Shown here one piece after another: positions 16,489 through 25,849 of a stretch of DNA of 64,000 nucleotides. Source of the DNA: Rhodobacter sp. GTDB taxonomy: Bacteria; Pseudomonadota; Alphaproteobacteria; Rhodobacterales; Rhodobacteraceae. The position numbers and the translations under genes were made by a program. The stretch lies in assembly GCA_020250125.1 (NCBI GenBank), contig JADCEL010000034.1:1-64000 (forward strand), in the 5' to 3' direction. The notes under the pieces are model-generated. The model had not been told where the DNA came from. It saw only the letters and a program-made list of their open reading frames with translations, and searched no databases. The stretch's first letter is position 1, and the number at the start of each line of letters is the position of its first letter.

Positions 16489-17006
16489 ACCGCCGGGGAA
16501 CTTCCTCTCAGTCCGGTGTGTGATTGCCCGTCAAGGCCGGGACATGCGGGCCGGCCCTTGTGACGAAACCGCCTTCTGCGGCTGTCCGCGCGCGCGATGG
16601 CGCGGCCTGATGCGGGCCAAAGGCTGCGCAAGGCCGCCATGCCCGCGCAGGGGGGCCTTCACCCCGCGCGGGCCGGTGGCCGCACTGGCCGGGCGCGGGC
16701 GGCAGGCCGGCGGCCGCACGATACGGGCCTTTGCCCTTGGCGGGGGTCTTGCGGCAAGAAAACCCCGGCCCGCCCCGGGCAGGGGCGGCCCGGCATCGCC
16801 CGCAGGCGCACCCGCCGCAAGGCGCGTCAGGGCCGCATCGGCCGGAAGCGGCCGGTGGTCACGGATACCGGGGCGGGCGAAACCAACAGGGCACCCCTGC
16901 GCGGGAACCCTGAACCCCGCCGGACAGGTCTTTGTCCGGCTCAATCACCCGCTGCAAATGGCGGCGGAGGCGACAAAGCAAGGGGCACCGGCACCGGGGG
17001 TTTTGG
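16489..17006. other. Intergenic region between convergent operons
   Basis: 518 bp of very GC-rich DNA between the rpiR-type gene and the idonate-dehydrogenase-like gene. Frames here are Arg/Pro/Gly-rich with no recognisable protein. The only structure noticed is the hairpin at 16919-16940. Confidence 0.45.
16919..16940. terminator. Hairpin in the convergent intergenic region
   Basis: A perfect 8-bp stem GCCGGACA / TGTCCGGC with a 6-nt loop, 67 bp beyond the end of the minus-strand dehydrogenase gene. No T-run on either strand. Could stop transcription in either direction; weak evidence. Confidence 0.35.
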
Positions 17007-18041
17007 TCAAGGCGCGATCTGGACCTTGATGTTGCGCCGGTCATGGATTGCCGCTTCGATGGCAACGGGCAAGTCGGCAAGCGGATAGACCGCCGTGATC
17101 AGGGGCCGCACATCAATCCGCCCCTGCGCAACGAGGGTGATCGAGCTCTGGAACGCGTTGGCAAAGCGGAACGACCCCACAAGTGCCAGTTCGCGGGCCA
17201 TGACCAGGTTAAGCGGCAGCGTCACGCTGCCGGGCAGGGTGCCGACCTGCACGATGGTGCCGCCACGGCGGGCTGTGTGCAGCCCCTGTTCCAGTGCCTG
17301 GGCAGACCCCGCCGCCTCGACCACCACGTCGAACCCGCCGGGGGCAAGATTTCCCGCCTGAAGGACAAAGTCGGGGTCGGCGGCGTCGAGCACGGCATCG
17401 GCCCCACGCGCCAGCGCAAAGGCGCGCCGTCCGGGGTCAATGTCGCTGAGCACGACGCAGGCCGCGCCGAAGGCACGGGCAACCAGCGCCGTCACTTGTC
17501 CGATGGTGCCGCCGCCCGTGACCAGCACGGTCTTGCCGGCCACCGTCACTGCGCGCCCCAGGGCGTGAACGGCCACGGACAGGGGTTCAATCATCGCGGC
17601 CTGCCCCCAGTCCAGGGCATCCGGCAGGGTCAGGCAGTTCGCAGCGGGGGCGGTCACGAATTCCCCGAACCCGCCATTGACATGCGGATCGCAGCTGGCC
17701 GAACCATAAAAGCGCATGTCGCGGCACAGGTTGTAGCGCCCGCTGCGGCAATCGCCACAGACACCGCAGGGCATCGACGGGTCCACGGCGACGCGCTCGC
17801 TGATCCGGGTGGTTGGGACCCCGGCCCCAACCGCGACAATCTCGCCCGCAAACTCATGGCCAAGAACGAAAGGGCGCTTGGGGATGAAGCTGCCGACCCG
17901 GAAATGGCCATAGTAATGCATGTCCGACCCGCAGATGCCGGCACGGCGAACGGCAATCAGGACATCGCCGGCGTCGGGGTCCGGCACGGGCAGGTCAGCC
18001 AGGCGCAGGTCCGCCGCGCCATGCAGGAGAAAAGCCTTCAT
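17007..18041 (-). CDS. L-idonate / L-gulonate 5-dehydrogenase-like zinc dehydrogenase
   Basis: 344 aa medium-chain dehydrogenase. The N-terminal segment RRAGICGSDMHYYGHFRVGS is characteristic of the L-idonate 5-dehydrogenase group. The structural zinc cysteines are in MPCGVCGDCRSGRYNLC, the catalytic zinc site includes C of GICGSD and H-E of GHEFAGE, and the NAD loop is VTGGGTIGQVTALVARAFGA. The product of L-idonate oxidation is 5-keto-gluconate and that of L-gulonate is D-fructuronate. The presence of uxuB and uxuA in this cluster favours the L-gulonate reading. ATG 18041 opens the family N-terminus. Last gene of the transporter operon. Confidence 0.8.
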   Translation of the reverse strand: MKAFLLHGAADLRLADLPVPDPDAGDVLIAVRRAGICGSDMHYYGHFRVGSFIPKRPFVLGHEFAGEIVAVGAGVPTTRISERVAVDPSMPCGVCGDCRSGRYNLCRDMRFYGSASCDPHVNGGFGEFVTAPAANCLTLPDALDWGQAAMIEPLSVAVHALGRAVTVAGKTVLVTGGGTIGQVTALVARAFGAACVVLSDIDPGRRAFALARGADAVLDAADPDFVLQAGNLAPGGFDVVVEAAGSAQALEQGLHTARRGGTIVQVGTLPGSVTLPLNLVMARELALVGSFRFANAFQSSITLVAQGRIDVRPLITAVYPLADLPVAIEAAIHDRRNIKVQIAP

Positions 18042-18066
18042 GATCCTGCGCCCCAGGTTGCCGGTC

Positions 18067-19176
18067 TCATCTGATGCCGAAGGCCGATCCCGGCACGGCC
18101 AACCGGTTGATGGCGGCATCGTCCCAGGCGATGCCAAGGCCCGGCGCGTTTGACGGGATGGCGTGACCATCGGCGATCCGCATCGGTTCGGTGATCAGCC
18201 GGTCCAGTTGCGGGATGTATTCCACCCAGCGCGCGTTTGGAACGGCGGCGCAAAGGCTGACGTGCAGTTCCATCAGGAAATGCGGGCAGACCGGCACGTT
18301 GAAAGTTTCCGCCAGATGCGCCGTCTTGAGCCAGGGCGTGATCCCGCCGATCCGCGCCACATCGACCTGCACGATGGAACAGGCCCCGCGCTGAAGATAT
18401 TCGCGGAAGTGCAACGGCGAATACAGGCTTTCGCCAACCGCAATCGGCAGCGGGGTACTTTCGGACAGGCGCTGATGACCCGACAGATCGTCGGCGGGCA
18501 GAGGTTCTTCCAGCCAGGCAATGTCGAGCGGCGTCAGGCAGCGGGCGCGGCGGATCGCCTCGTCCAGGGTAAAGCGCTGATTGGCGTCGGTCATGATCTC
18601 AAAGGCCGGGCCGACGGCATCGCGGACAGCGGTCAGGCGGGCGACATCTTCGGACACATGCGGGCGGCCGATCTTGATCTTGGACCCGCCAAATCCCGCC
18701 TCTTTCGCCCGCAGCGCATCTTCAGCCAGCGCGCCGGTGTCCAGATGCAGCCAGCCGCCCTCGGTGGTGTAAAGCGGTATCCGGTCTTGCGCGCCGCCGG
18801 CCATGCGGTGCAGCGGCTGGCCCGCCCTGCGGCATTTCAGATCCCAAAGAGCGGTATCGATGGCCGCAAGCGCCAAAGAGGTGATCGCCCCGACCGTGGT
18901 CGCATGGGTCAGGAACAGAAGGTCGCGCCAGATGCGTTCGATCCCGTCCGCCTCGCGCCCCAGCAAGGCGGGCGCAAGGGTTCGCTGCAAAAGCGACATG
19001 ATCGCGGGCCCGCCGGTGCCGATGGTGTAGCTGTAGCCCGTGCCCACCGCGCCATCGGCATCGGTTATGCGCAGGATCGGTGTCTCCTGGCTTACAAAGG
19101 ACTGGATTGCATCGGTGCGCTTCACCTCTGGCACCAGGTCCACCATCAGCGCGTCGATGCGGGTTATGCGCGCCAT
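18067..19176 (-). CDS. Mandelate-racemase/enolase-superfamily enzyme
   Basis: 369 aa. The barrel carries the MR-subgroup residues: K-x-K (GGSKIKIG), metal ligands in TDANQ, LEEPL and GES, the general-base Asp in QVDVARIGG and His in CPHFLMELH. These proteins abstract the alpha proton of an acid sugar or related carboxylate, giving dehydration or racemisation. It sits 1 bp after the ribose-type ATPase gene and 25 bp before the idonate/gulonate dehydrogenase gene, so its substrate is probably the transported acid sugar. The exact reaction is unknown. Confidence 0.85.
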   Translation of the reverse strand: MARITRIDALMVDLVPEVKRTDAIQSFVSQETPILRITDADGAVGTGYSYTIGTGGPAIMSLLQRTLAPALLGREADGIERIWRDLLFLTHATTVGAITSLALAAIDTALWDLKCRRAGQPLHRMAGGAQDRIPLYTTEGGWLHLDTGALAEDALRAKEAGFGGSKIKIGRPHVSEDVARLTAVRDAVGPAFEIMTDANQRFTLDEAIRRARCLTPLDIAWLEEPLPADDLSGHQRLSESTPLPIAVGESLYSPLHFREYLQRGACSIVQVDVARIGGITPWLKTAHLAETFNVPVCPHFLMELHVSLCAAVPNARWVEYIPQLDRLITEPMRIADGHAIPSNAPGLGIAWDDAAINRLAVPGSAFGIR

Positions 19177-19177
19177 G

Positions 19178-20689
19178 TCAGGCTGCCGCCCTGTCGTGAA
19201 TCAGGCCCATGATCGCCCTGGAGACCGGATCATAGCTTCGGTCGTTCCCGACCTCGCCCTTGATGCGGTAGCCGTCCATCACCAGAATCCGGTCTGCGAC
19301 ATCGATCATCTCGGGCATGTCCGAGGTGATCAGAAGAATGGCGGTGCCCTGTTCGGCCAGTTCGTGGATCAGGTCGTGCAGATAGGCCTTGGTCTTGATG
19401 TCGATGCCGACCGACGGCTCGTCGATGATCAGAAGGCGCACCCCCGCCGCAAGCCATTTCGCAACCGACACCTTCTGCTGATTGCCGCCCGACAGATTGC
19501 CGGTGATCTGGTGGACCGAAGGGGTCTTCACCTCCAGCCGCGTCAGCACCGGGCCCACCCTGGCTGCGATGGTGGTGTCGCGCAGCAAGCCCAGTGCATT
19601 GGCAAGCTTGCGCCAGATGGTGATGCCGCCATTGGCCAGCACCGAATGCATCAGGATCAGGCCTTCGGCTTTGCGATCCTCAGAGACATAGCCGATGCCA
19701 TGGTGGTGCAGCGCCTGTGCCACCGAGCTGATGTGAACGGCCCGCCCCAGGACCCGCACTTCGCCCGCGACCTGTTTTGACAGCCCCAGGATTGCGCGGG
19801 CAAGCTCGCTGCGGCCGGCGCCGACAAGGCCGTAAAGGCCCACGATCTCTCCGGGGCGGACGGTCAGGTTAATGTCGCGGTGACCGGCACCCGAGCCGTA
19901 GCCCCTGAGTTCCAGATAGGGTGCGGCATCTGTCCCGGGGCGGGGGGCGCGCGTGGTGATGCGCTCGGCCCGGCCGATCATCATCTGCACCACGTCATTA
20001 CGATCAAGTTGCGAAAGACCGGCACTGTCGCAGGCGTTCCGCCCGTCTCGCAGGACGGTCACGCGGTCGCAGATGTCAAACACCTCTTCCAGCTTGTGGC
20101 TGACAAAGCCGATTGCCACGCCATCATCGCGCAGCCGCCGCAGGACGCGGAAAAGCACCTTGGATTCGTTGGGCGTCAGCGACGCGGTGGGTTCATCCAG
20201 AAGCAGGACCCTGGATTGCAGCGACAGCGCCTTGCCGATCTCGACCAGTTGCATCTGCGCGACCGACAGCCGCGACACGATTGTGCGCGGGTCTACGTCA
20301 AGGTCCAGAAGCTTCAGCCACTTCTCCGCCTCGCGGTGCAGGGACGTGTAATCGACCAGGGACAGGGCGCGGTTGCCCAGCCGGTCCAGCAGGATGTTTT
20401 CGCCCACCGAAAAGCGGGTGACCAGATTGCGTTCCTGGTGGACCACGCCAAGGCCCCCTGCCGCCGCCTGCCGCGGGTTGGCAAAGCGCACGGTCGCACC
20501 GTTCATCGACACCGTGCCGCTGTCGGGCTTGCAGATGCCGGTGACGATCTTGATCAGCGTCGACTTGCCCGCCCCGTTTTCGCCCAGAAGGGCGTGGACC
20601 GATCCTGCGGTCATCGTCATCGACACGTCATGCAGCGCACGGACACCGGGGAAGGACTTGCTGACATGGGAGACCTGCAACGCGGTCAT
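19178..20689 (-). CDS. Ribose-type sugar ABC transporter ATPase (RbsA family)
   Basis: 503 aa with two fused ABC domains, as in CUT2 transporters. Domain 1: Walker A GENGAGKST, signature LSVAQMQLVEIGKAL, Walker B VLLLDEPTASL. Domain 2: degenerate Walker A GLVGAGRSE, signature LSGGNQQKVSVAKWL, Walker B LLIIDEPSVGID. ATG 20689 directly precedes the family start and overlaps the end of the upstream permease gene by 4 nt; a longer frame upstream is not family-like. Drives the two permeases and binding protein encoded upstream. Confidence 0.93.
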   Translation of the reverse strand: MTALQVSHVSKSFPGVRALHDVSMTMTAGSVHALLGENGAGKSTLIKIVTGICKPDSGTVSMNGATVRFANPRQAAAGGLGVVHQERNLVTRFSVGENILLDRLGNRALSLVDYTSLHREAEKWLKLLDLDVDPRTIVSRLSVAQMQLVEIGKALSLQSRVLLLDEPTASLTPNESKVLFRVLRRLRDDGVAIGFVSHKLEEVFDICDRVTVLRDGRNACDSAGLSQLDRNDVVQMMIGRAERITTRAPRPGTDAAPYLELRGYGSGAGHRDINLTVRPGEIVGLYGLVGAGRSELARAILGLSKQVAGEVRVLGRAVHISSVAQALHHHGIGYVSEDRKAEGLILMHSVLANGGITIWRKLANALGLLRDTTIAARVGPVLTRLEVKTPSVHQITGNLSGGNQQKVSVAKWLAAGVRLLIIDEPSVGIDIKTKAYLHDLIHELAEQGTAILLITSDMPEMIDVADRILVMDGYRIKGEVGNDRSYDPVSRAIMGLIHDRAAA

Positions 20690-21678
20690 GCGCCTGCCCC
20701 CCGTGCCTGGACCCGGGCGATGCGCACCTCGCGCAGTCTGTTGACCGCGACAGCCCAAAGGATCAGCGCACCCAGCACGATCTGCACAACGAAGGGATCG
20801 ATGTTGAACATGACCAGTCCCTGCGTGATGATCGCAATGATCACGACCCCGAAAAAGGTGCCCGCAACCGAAACGCGCCCCCCCGTCAGCACCGCGCCGC
20901 CGATCACCGGGGCCGCAAAGGAAGAGATCAGCCAGTCATCCCCGATCGTCGGCTGGCCTATCTGCAGGCGTGCAACCAGCATAAGCCCGGCAATGGCGGC
21001 CAATAGCCCCGAGATGCCATGCGCCCAGATGATCGTGGCTTTCGGGTCGATCCCGGACAGTTCTGCCGCCTGCGGGTTCGACCCCATGGCAAGGATATGC
21101 CGCCCGATCCGCATCCGGTTGAAAAGATACCACATGGCGACAGAGCAGACCATCATCGGGACCATCAGCCAGGGCAGGGGGCCGATGACAGACGCCTGAC
21201 CGAAGGCTTTCACAGCCTCGGGCACGCCATAGAAAGGCTGCGCTTCGGTGATGCCAAGGTTGATGCCCTTGAATATCTGCAATCCCGCAAGGGTGATGAT
21301 GAAGGCGGAAATCATCGTGCGGGCAATGATGTAGCCGCCGGACATGCCCGCCGCAATGCCGATGCCAAGGGCAAAGGCCAGGGCCAGCGGAACCGGAACG
21401 CCATAGCGTTCGATCACGCCGGCAAAGCTGATCGCGACCAGTCCGCCGATCGAGCCAAGCGCAAGGTTCATCTGGCCAAGCCCGATGATCACCAGTTGCC
21501 CCAGGGCGATGACCATGTTGACCGAGATCGCCGACATCAGCACGAAGATGTTGAAGGATGACAGGAAGGCCGGTTGCGCCAGGCTGATTGCGACCACGGC
21601 GATCAGGCTGACCAGCCCCGGCCCGATCCAGTCATTGTCGAAGGCCCGTGTCAGGGCGCTGTCGCGTGTGGCGGCCAT
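20686..21678 (-). CDS. Sugar ABC transporter permease (RbsC-like), second subunit
   Basis: 330 aa with about eight to ten membrane spans, of the AraH/RbsC family. Conserved segments include GLGQMNLALGSIGGL, IILAGLQ-type helix (ITLAGLQIFKG), GSNPQAAELSGIDPK and APVIGGAVLTGGRVSV. The start is ATG 21678, which overlaps the previous permease stop as TGATG; longer in-frame extension upstream is antisense-like. Partner of the adjacent 343-aa permease, suggesting a heterodimeric channel. Confidence 0.9.
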   Translation of the reverse strand: MAATRDSALTRAFDNDWIGPGLVSLIAVVAISLAQPAFLSSFNIFVLMSAISVNMVIALGQLVIIGLGQMNLALGSIGGLVAISFAGVIERYGVPVPLALAFALGIGIAAGMSGGYIIARTMISAFIITLAGLQIFKGINLGITEAQPFYGVPEAVKAFGQASVIGPLPWLMVPMMVCSVAMWYLFNRMRIGRHILAMGSNPQAAELSGIDPKATIIWAHGISGLLAAIAGLMLVARLQIGQPTIGDDWLISSFAAPVIGGAVLTGGRVSVAGTFFGVVIIAIITQGLVMFNIDPFVVQIVLGALILWAVAVNRLREVRIARVQARGAGA

Positions 21679-22709
21679 CAGATCATCCCCCGTGATGTCA
21701 GGAATATCTGGCGCGTCCGGTCGGCCAGCACCGCGATCAGCAGCATCACACCCAGAAAGGCGAGGATCCAGAACTCTCCCACCCGCATCAGCAGCAGGCC
21801 CGAAGTCATGATGTTGATGAAGGTCGCGCCAAGCAGCGTGCCGATGACCGACACGCGCCCGCCGGACAGCAGCGTGCCGCCAAGCACCGGCGCAAGGAAG
21901 GCCGGAAGAAGCCAGTCCTGGCCCAGTTGCCCGGCCATGGACGGAACCGCGGCACCGGTCCGGGCCGTGACCATCAGCCCGGCGATGGCCGCCAGAAGTC
22001 CCGTCAGCATGTGGCAGGCCACGATGACGCGGCCGGTGCGGATGCCCGAAAGTTCTGCCGCGCGCGCATTGGCCCCGGCGGCAAGCATCTGCCGGCCCAG
22101 AGTGGAATAGCGGTAAAAGACGACCAGTGCCGCGCAAACGGCAACCGCGATCAGCAGGAGCGGGGAAATGCCCTGCAGGACCCGCATCTTTCCAAAGGCC
22201 TGCACCTGTGGCGGCAGGCCGTTGAAAGCGGCGGCCCTGGTCAGAAAGATCATCACGCCAAAGAAGATGCTCATGCTCGCCAGCGTGATGATGAAGCTGT
22301 GAACGCCGGACATGACCACGGTAAAGCCGTTCACGAAGCCCAGGCCTGCCCCGAACAGCACCGCCAAGGGTACGGCGACAAGGACCGGCACACCCATGAC
22401 CTGCATCAGCCAGCCAAAAAACATCGCCGAGCAGACGCCGATGGCCCCGACCGACAGATCAAGCCCGCCTGTCACGATCACCGCCATCATCGCCAGCCCG
22501 ATCATCGTGTCGATGCCGATCTGGCGGCCAATCGTATAGATGCTGAACGGCGAGGTGAACCCATCCAGCGTCAGCGCAAAGATCGCGACGGTCAGCAGGA
22601 TCAGGACAGCCAGCCCGAATTCGTTGCCAAGCAAAAGCCGCATGCCCGATGACATCCGCCGGGGCGCAGAACCCGGCGGGATCGGTCTGTCAGCACCTGC
22701 ATGGGCCAT
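21678..22709 (-). CDS. Sugar ABC transporter permease (RbsC-like), first subunit
   Basis: 343 aa polytopic permease of the CUT2 family. Typical stretches are IVTGGLDLSVGAIGVCSAMF, HSFIITLASMSIFFGVMIFL, AAGANARAAELSGIRTGRV and APVLGGTLLSGGRVSVIGT. It lies 84 bp after the binding-protein gene, with a hairpin in the gap, and overlaps the second permease gene. Part of the six-gene operon 23819-17007. Confidence 0.9.
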   Translation of the reverse strand: MAHAGADRPIPPGSAPRRMSSGMRLLLGNEFGLAVLILLTVAIFALTLDGFTSPFSIYTIGRQIGIDTMIGLAMMAVIVTGGLDLSVGAIGVCSAMFFGWLMQVMGVPVLVAVPLAVLFGAGLGFVNGFTVVMSGVHSFIITLASMSIFFGVMIFLTRAAAFNGLPPQVQAFGKMRVLQGISPLLLIAVAVCAALVVFYRYSTLGRQMLAAGANARAAELSGIRTGRVIVACHMLTGLLAAIAGLMVTARTGAAVPSMAGQLGQDWLLPAFLAPVLGGTLLSGGRVSVIGTLLGATFINIMTSGLLLMRVGEFWILAFLGVMLLIAVLADRTRQIFLTSRGMI

Positions 22710-22761
22710 GGATGCGGTTCCTGATCGGAAAAAGTTGCGGCGGCCACCCTTGGGCAGGCGG

Positions 22762-22787
22762 CCGCCGCCACGCTTGCAAGGCGGCGG
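22762..22787 (-). terminator. Hairpin between binding-protein and permease genes
   Basis: A perfect 8-bp stem CCGCCGCC / GGCGGCGG with a 10-nt loop just after the binding-protein stop codon. Its position matches stem-loops that raise binding-protein mRNA relative to permease mRNA in sugar ABC operons. No T-run. Confidence 0.5.
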
Positions 22788-22793
22788 GGCACC

Positions 22794-23819
22794 TTACGAG
22801 CAGGTCAGAAAGTCTTTCTCAAAGCCTGCCAGAAGGTCGGCGGTGATGCCAACCATGGCGTTCACATAGGTGGGCGCGGTGGCCTGATCGACAAAAACGG
22901 TGCCGCTGTCGACGAACCTGAACGTCAGCGCGTTCGATTTCCACGGACCGTCTTCCTTCAGCGTGCAGCCGGTGCGAAGCCTGTTCAACACATAAGACCC
23001 GATGAAGCCCTGGCCATAAGGGTTCTGCAGCATGGTGCCGTCAACAAAGCCGTCGGCGATGGCCTTGATGACCACCTCGTCATGGTCGATGCCCACCATC
23101 TTGATCCGCTTGTCGCCGATCTTGCGCAGCGAATTTGCGGCAACCACGGCGGGCACCCAGGCGGTGGTGATGATACCGTCCACACCGGCCGCATTGGCGG
23201 CAAGGTAGGCGTTGATTTTTTCTTCGGCCGGTTGCGGGGCGTCGATGTCGGCGATGACCTGCACCACTTCGACGGCGCCATTCGTCTCGTCCGCCGCTTT
23301 CTGCACCGCGTCGATTCGCAGCTGGGTGTTGGGGTCAACAAGGAAACCGGTAAAATGGGCGATCTTGCCCTTGCCGCCCATGGCGCGGATCAGCTCTTTC
23401 GCACCGAGATAGGCCGAATTGCCGGTGTCGGTACCAAGACAGAAAAGGGCCGGCGAAGGGTCCTTCAGGCAGCCGGCGGTGGCGATGACCTGCGCGCCAT
23501 TGTCCACCAGCTCCTGCGCGACCGACGTGGTGCCGACCGCATCACCGGGGAAGATCAGGAAGGAATTGTAGCCCTGGGTCAGCAGGCTTTCCAGAAGCTG
23601 GCTTTGCAGGTTCAGTTCCCACTTGGCGGGAACCCGGTAGTCGGCCGCGCCAAGCCCGAATTCCTTCTTCGCATCGGCGCCTGCCTGTTCCCAGGCGGCA
23701 AAGTAGGGATGTGGGCCACCCGGAACGAGGGCGACCTTCGTGCCTTCATCGGCAAGAGCCGGGGCGCAGACAACAGTGCCCAGCAGCAGCGCGGCGGCTG
23801 CCTTCGGTATCATCTTCAT
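22794..23819 (-). CDS. Ribose-type periplasmic sugar-binding protein
   Basis: 341 aa with a signal peptide (MKMIPKAAAALLLGTVVCA, cleavage near ALA-DE). The mature region is a type-1 periplasmic binding protein (Peripla_BP_4): KVALVPGGPHPYFAAWEQAG, LLESLLTQGYNSFLIFPGD, AGVDGIITTAWVPAVVAAN, KMVGIDHDEVVIKAI. The ligand is probably an acid sugar, judged from the catabolic genes around it. First gene of the operon; a CAATATAT-type operator lies 42 bp upstream of the start. Confidence 0.9.
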   Translation of the reverse strand: MKMIPKAAAALLLGTVVCAPALADEGTKVALVPGGPHPYFAAWEQAGADAKKEFGLGAADYRVPAKWELNLQSQLLESLLTQGYNSFLIFPGDAVGTTSVAQELVDNGAQVIATAGCLKDPSPALFCLGTDTGNSAYLGAKELIRAMGGKGKIAHFTGFLVDPNTQLRIDAVQKAADETNGAVEVVQVIADIDAPQPAEEKINAYLAANAAGVDGIITTAWVPAVVAANSLRKIGDKRIKMVGIDHDEVVIKAIADGFVDGTMLQNPYGQGFIGSYVLNRLRTGCTLKEDGPWKSNALTFRFVDSGTVFVDQATAPTYVNAMVGITADLLAGFEKDFLTCS

Positions 23820-23860
23820 TGGGTTCCCTCCCGTGAGAAAAGTGTTCCTGGTGCATTTAT

Positions 23861-23876
23861 AATACTAATATATTGG
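23861..23876. promoter_or_regulatory. Candidate GntR-regulator operator, site 1
   Basis: On the minus strand it reads CCAATATATTAGTATT, 42 bp upstream of the binding-protein start. It is an AT-rich island in very GC-rich DNA and shares the core CAATATAT-YR-GTATT with sites at 26801 and 29268. Confidence 0.6.
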
Positions 23877-24113
23877 ATTTTTGGCTTGCAACAGTTTTCT
23901 TTCCCGCACGTCGCAAAACAGCAGAGTCCCTCAACCGGGGGCAATCGGGTAGAAGCGCGGCCGGTGCGGTTTGGCATGTCGCAGAAGGGGCGCATTGCGC
24001 GTCAGGCAGCGCGGGTGTGCCGGTCCCGCCGGCACCTAAGGCGGGCCCGGTCAACCGCAGGCCGGTGTCGCCAACCCGGCGGATCAAGGAACGACCCTTT
24101 GACCAGGGTCAGA

Positions 24114-25580
24114 TCAGGAAGCTCGGGCAAGGCGGCGTCTGGCGGCAGCCAGGATGCCAAGGGTCCGGATATCTGCCAGGGCTTCCCGGATGGAGGCTGC
24201 CTGGTCCGGTTCCAGCCCCGGCCCGAAGACCGGAGCGAACCCGGCGAAGGCGCGGACAGTCTGATCCACAGGAACATCGGGTCCGGGCCGCCCGGTCCAC
24301 GCCTCCAGTTGCGGATCGGCCAGGGGCAGTGCTGCGCCTGTTTCGTCCTGTCCCTGACAGGACCGGATCCACGCAGCCAGCGCAAAGGTCAGCATCGGTG
24401 TTGCCCGGCCTTTGGCGTGCAGCTCGCGCAGCGGGGCGATGATCCTTTGCGGCAGCTTCAGGCTGGCATCCGTGGCGATCTGGGCGCATCTGTGGTTCAG
24501 CGCCGTGTTGTCGAACCGGGCCAGAAGCCGCGCCGTATATCCTGCAACATCGATGCCCGGGGCGATGGTTGGTGCAACTTCCACCCAACAGGCGCGGATC
24601 GTGGCGCGGATTGCCGGATCGGCCACCGCCCTGGCCACGGTGGCCAGCCCCGCCACCCGGCCCATGGCGGCAATCGTCGAATGCGCACCGTTCAGCAGGC
24701 GCAGCTTCATCGCTTCATGCGCGGCCACGTCGGCAACAAACTCGGCGCCCGAGCGTTCCCATTCCGGGCGGCCGGTGGGGAAACGGTCTTCGATCACCCA
24801 TTGAAAGAACGGTTCGGCCAGCACAGGCCAGGCGTCCTGCATCCCCAGATGGTGTGCCACCATGGCGCGGTCGGCCCCGGTCGTGGCGGGGACGATACGG
24901 TCAACCATGCAGGACGGGCAGGCCACGTCATCTGCCATGAAGCGGCCAAGGGCAGGATCGGCGGCCTCGGCGAACTGCACCAGTGCCCGCCGCGCGAGGT
25001 GCCCGTTGCCCGGCAGGTTGTCGCAGGACAGAACCGTGAAGGGCGGAGTTCCTGCCGCACGCCGCAGCGCCAGCGCCCGCAGGACGAACCCCAGCGCCGT
25101 GCGCGGTGCCCCTGGATGCGTCAGGTCGTGCTGCACATCGCGGTTGTCCAGCCGCAGGTCGCCCGTCGCGACATCGGCGGTATAGCCCTTTTCGGTTACC
25201 GTCAGCGACACGATCCGCACATCCGGATCGGTCATGCCTGCAAGCAGGGCACCGGGGTTCTGCGGTGCCACAAACATCGGCCCGATTGCGCCGATCACCT
25301 GGAACGACTGGTTTTCATTCTCGCGCAGGGCCAGGGTGTAAAGCCCATCTTGGGGGGCCAGCGCATCGCGCGTGTCCGGCGACCGCAGCGAAGCCGCCGC
25401 CATTCCCCATTCCGTCGCCCCGGCATTCAGGCAGTCTTCCGTCAGGGCCGCCTGATGCGCACGGTGAAACGCACCAAGACCAAGGTGCAGGATGCCGGTG
25501 CGCAGGGCTGCCCGGTCATAGCGTGGCCGGGCGACAGCTTTGGGAAGCTGGTCGAGGGTGGACCGGGAAAGCCGTGTCAC
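24114..25580 (-). CDS. uxuB: Fructuronate reductase / mannitol-dehydrogenase family (UxuB-like)
   Basis: 488 aa long-chain polyol dehydrogenase. The N-terminus TGILHLGLGAFHRAHQA is the NAD-binding start of UxuB/UxaB/MtlK proteins. SCDNLPGNGHLARRALVQFA, CMVDRIVPATT, and the catalytic Lys stretch AMKLRLLNGAHSTIAAMG follow. It reduces D-fructuronate to D-mannonate, the substrate of the mannonate dehydratase at 27985. A GTG start at 25580 with GGGGAC upstream is chosen because the longer frame has no family-like residues. An 89-aa open frame upstream (25577-25846) ends in a GTGA overlap with it but is not recognised. Confidence 0.85.
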   Translation of the reverse strand: MTRLSRSTLDQLPKAVARPRYDRAALRTGILHLGLGAFHRAHQAALTEDCLNAGATEWGMAAASLRSPDTRDALAPQDGLYTLALRENENQSFQVIGAIGPMFVAPQNPGALLAGMTDPDVRIVSLTVTEKGYTADVATGDLRLDNRDVQHDLTHPGAPRTALGFVLRALALRRAAGTPPFTVLSCDNLPGNGHLARRALVQFAEAADPALGRFMADDVACPSCMVDRIVPATTGADRAMVAHHLGMQDAWPVLAEPFFQWVIEDRFPTGRPEWERSGAEFVADVAAHEAMKLRLLNGAHSTIAAMGRVAGLATVARAVADPAIRATIRACWVEVAPTIAPGIDVAGYTARLLARFDNTALNHRCAQIATDASLKLPQRIIAPLRELHAKGRATPMLTFALAAWIRSCQGQDETGAALPLADPQLEAWTGRPGPDVPVDQTVRAFAGFAPVFGPGLEPDQAASIREALADIRTLGILAAARRRLARAS

Positions 25581-25849
25581 AACCGTCCCCTGGCCAGCCG
25601 GCAAGGCTTGGCTGCGGCATCCCGCAGAATGGCGCGCTGATCGGGTCCGGGCAGATGCGCGATGGCCTTGCGCAGCGGCATGACGGTTCTCTGGCAGTCG
25701 GCGGCAAGCAGGCAGACCGGCCGGCCCGTGCCCATCCGACCGCAGCGCGGTCTGAAGCGGATCGGTGCGGCCGGCCCGGCCATCCATGGACAGTCTCCGG
25801 CCTTCGGGCCCCGCAAAGGGTAAGGTGCGTCGATGGCGGGAAACATCAG

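Noticed and set aside
16531-16944. Arg/Pro-rich open frames in the convergent gap
   Set aside because: No hydrophobic core, no ribosome-binding site and no resemblance to known proteins.
23082-25640. An 850-codon plus-strand frame across the binding-protein and uxuB region
   Set aside because: It spans two real minus-strand genes and an intergenic operator, with no domain-like composition.
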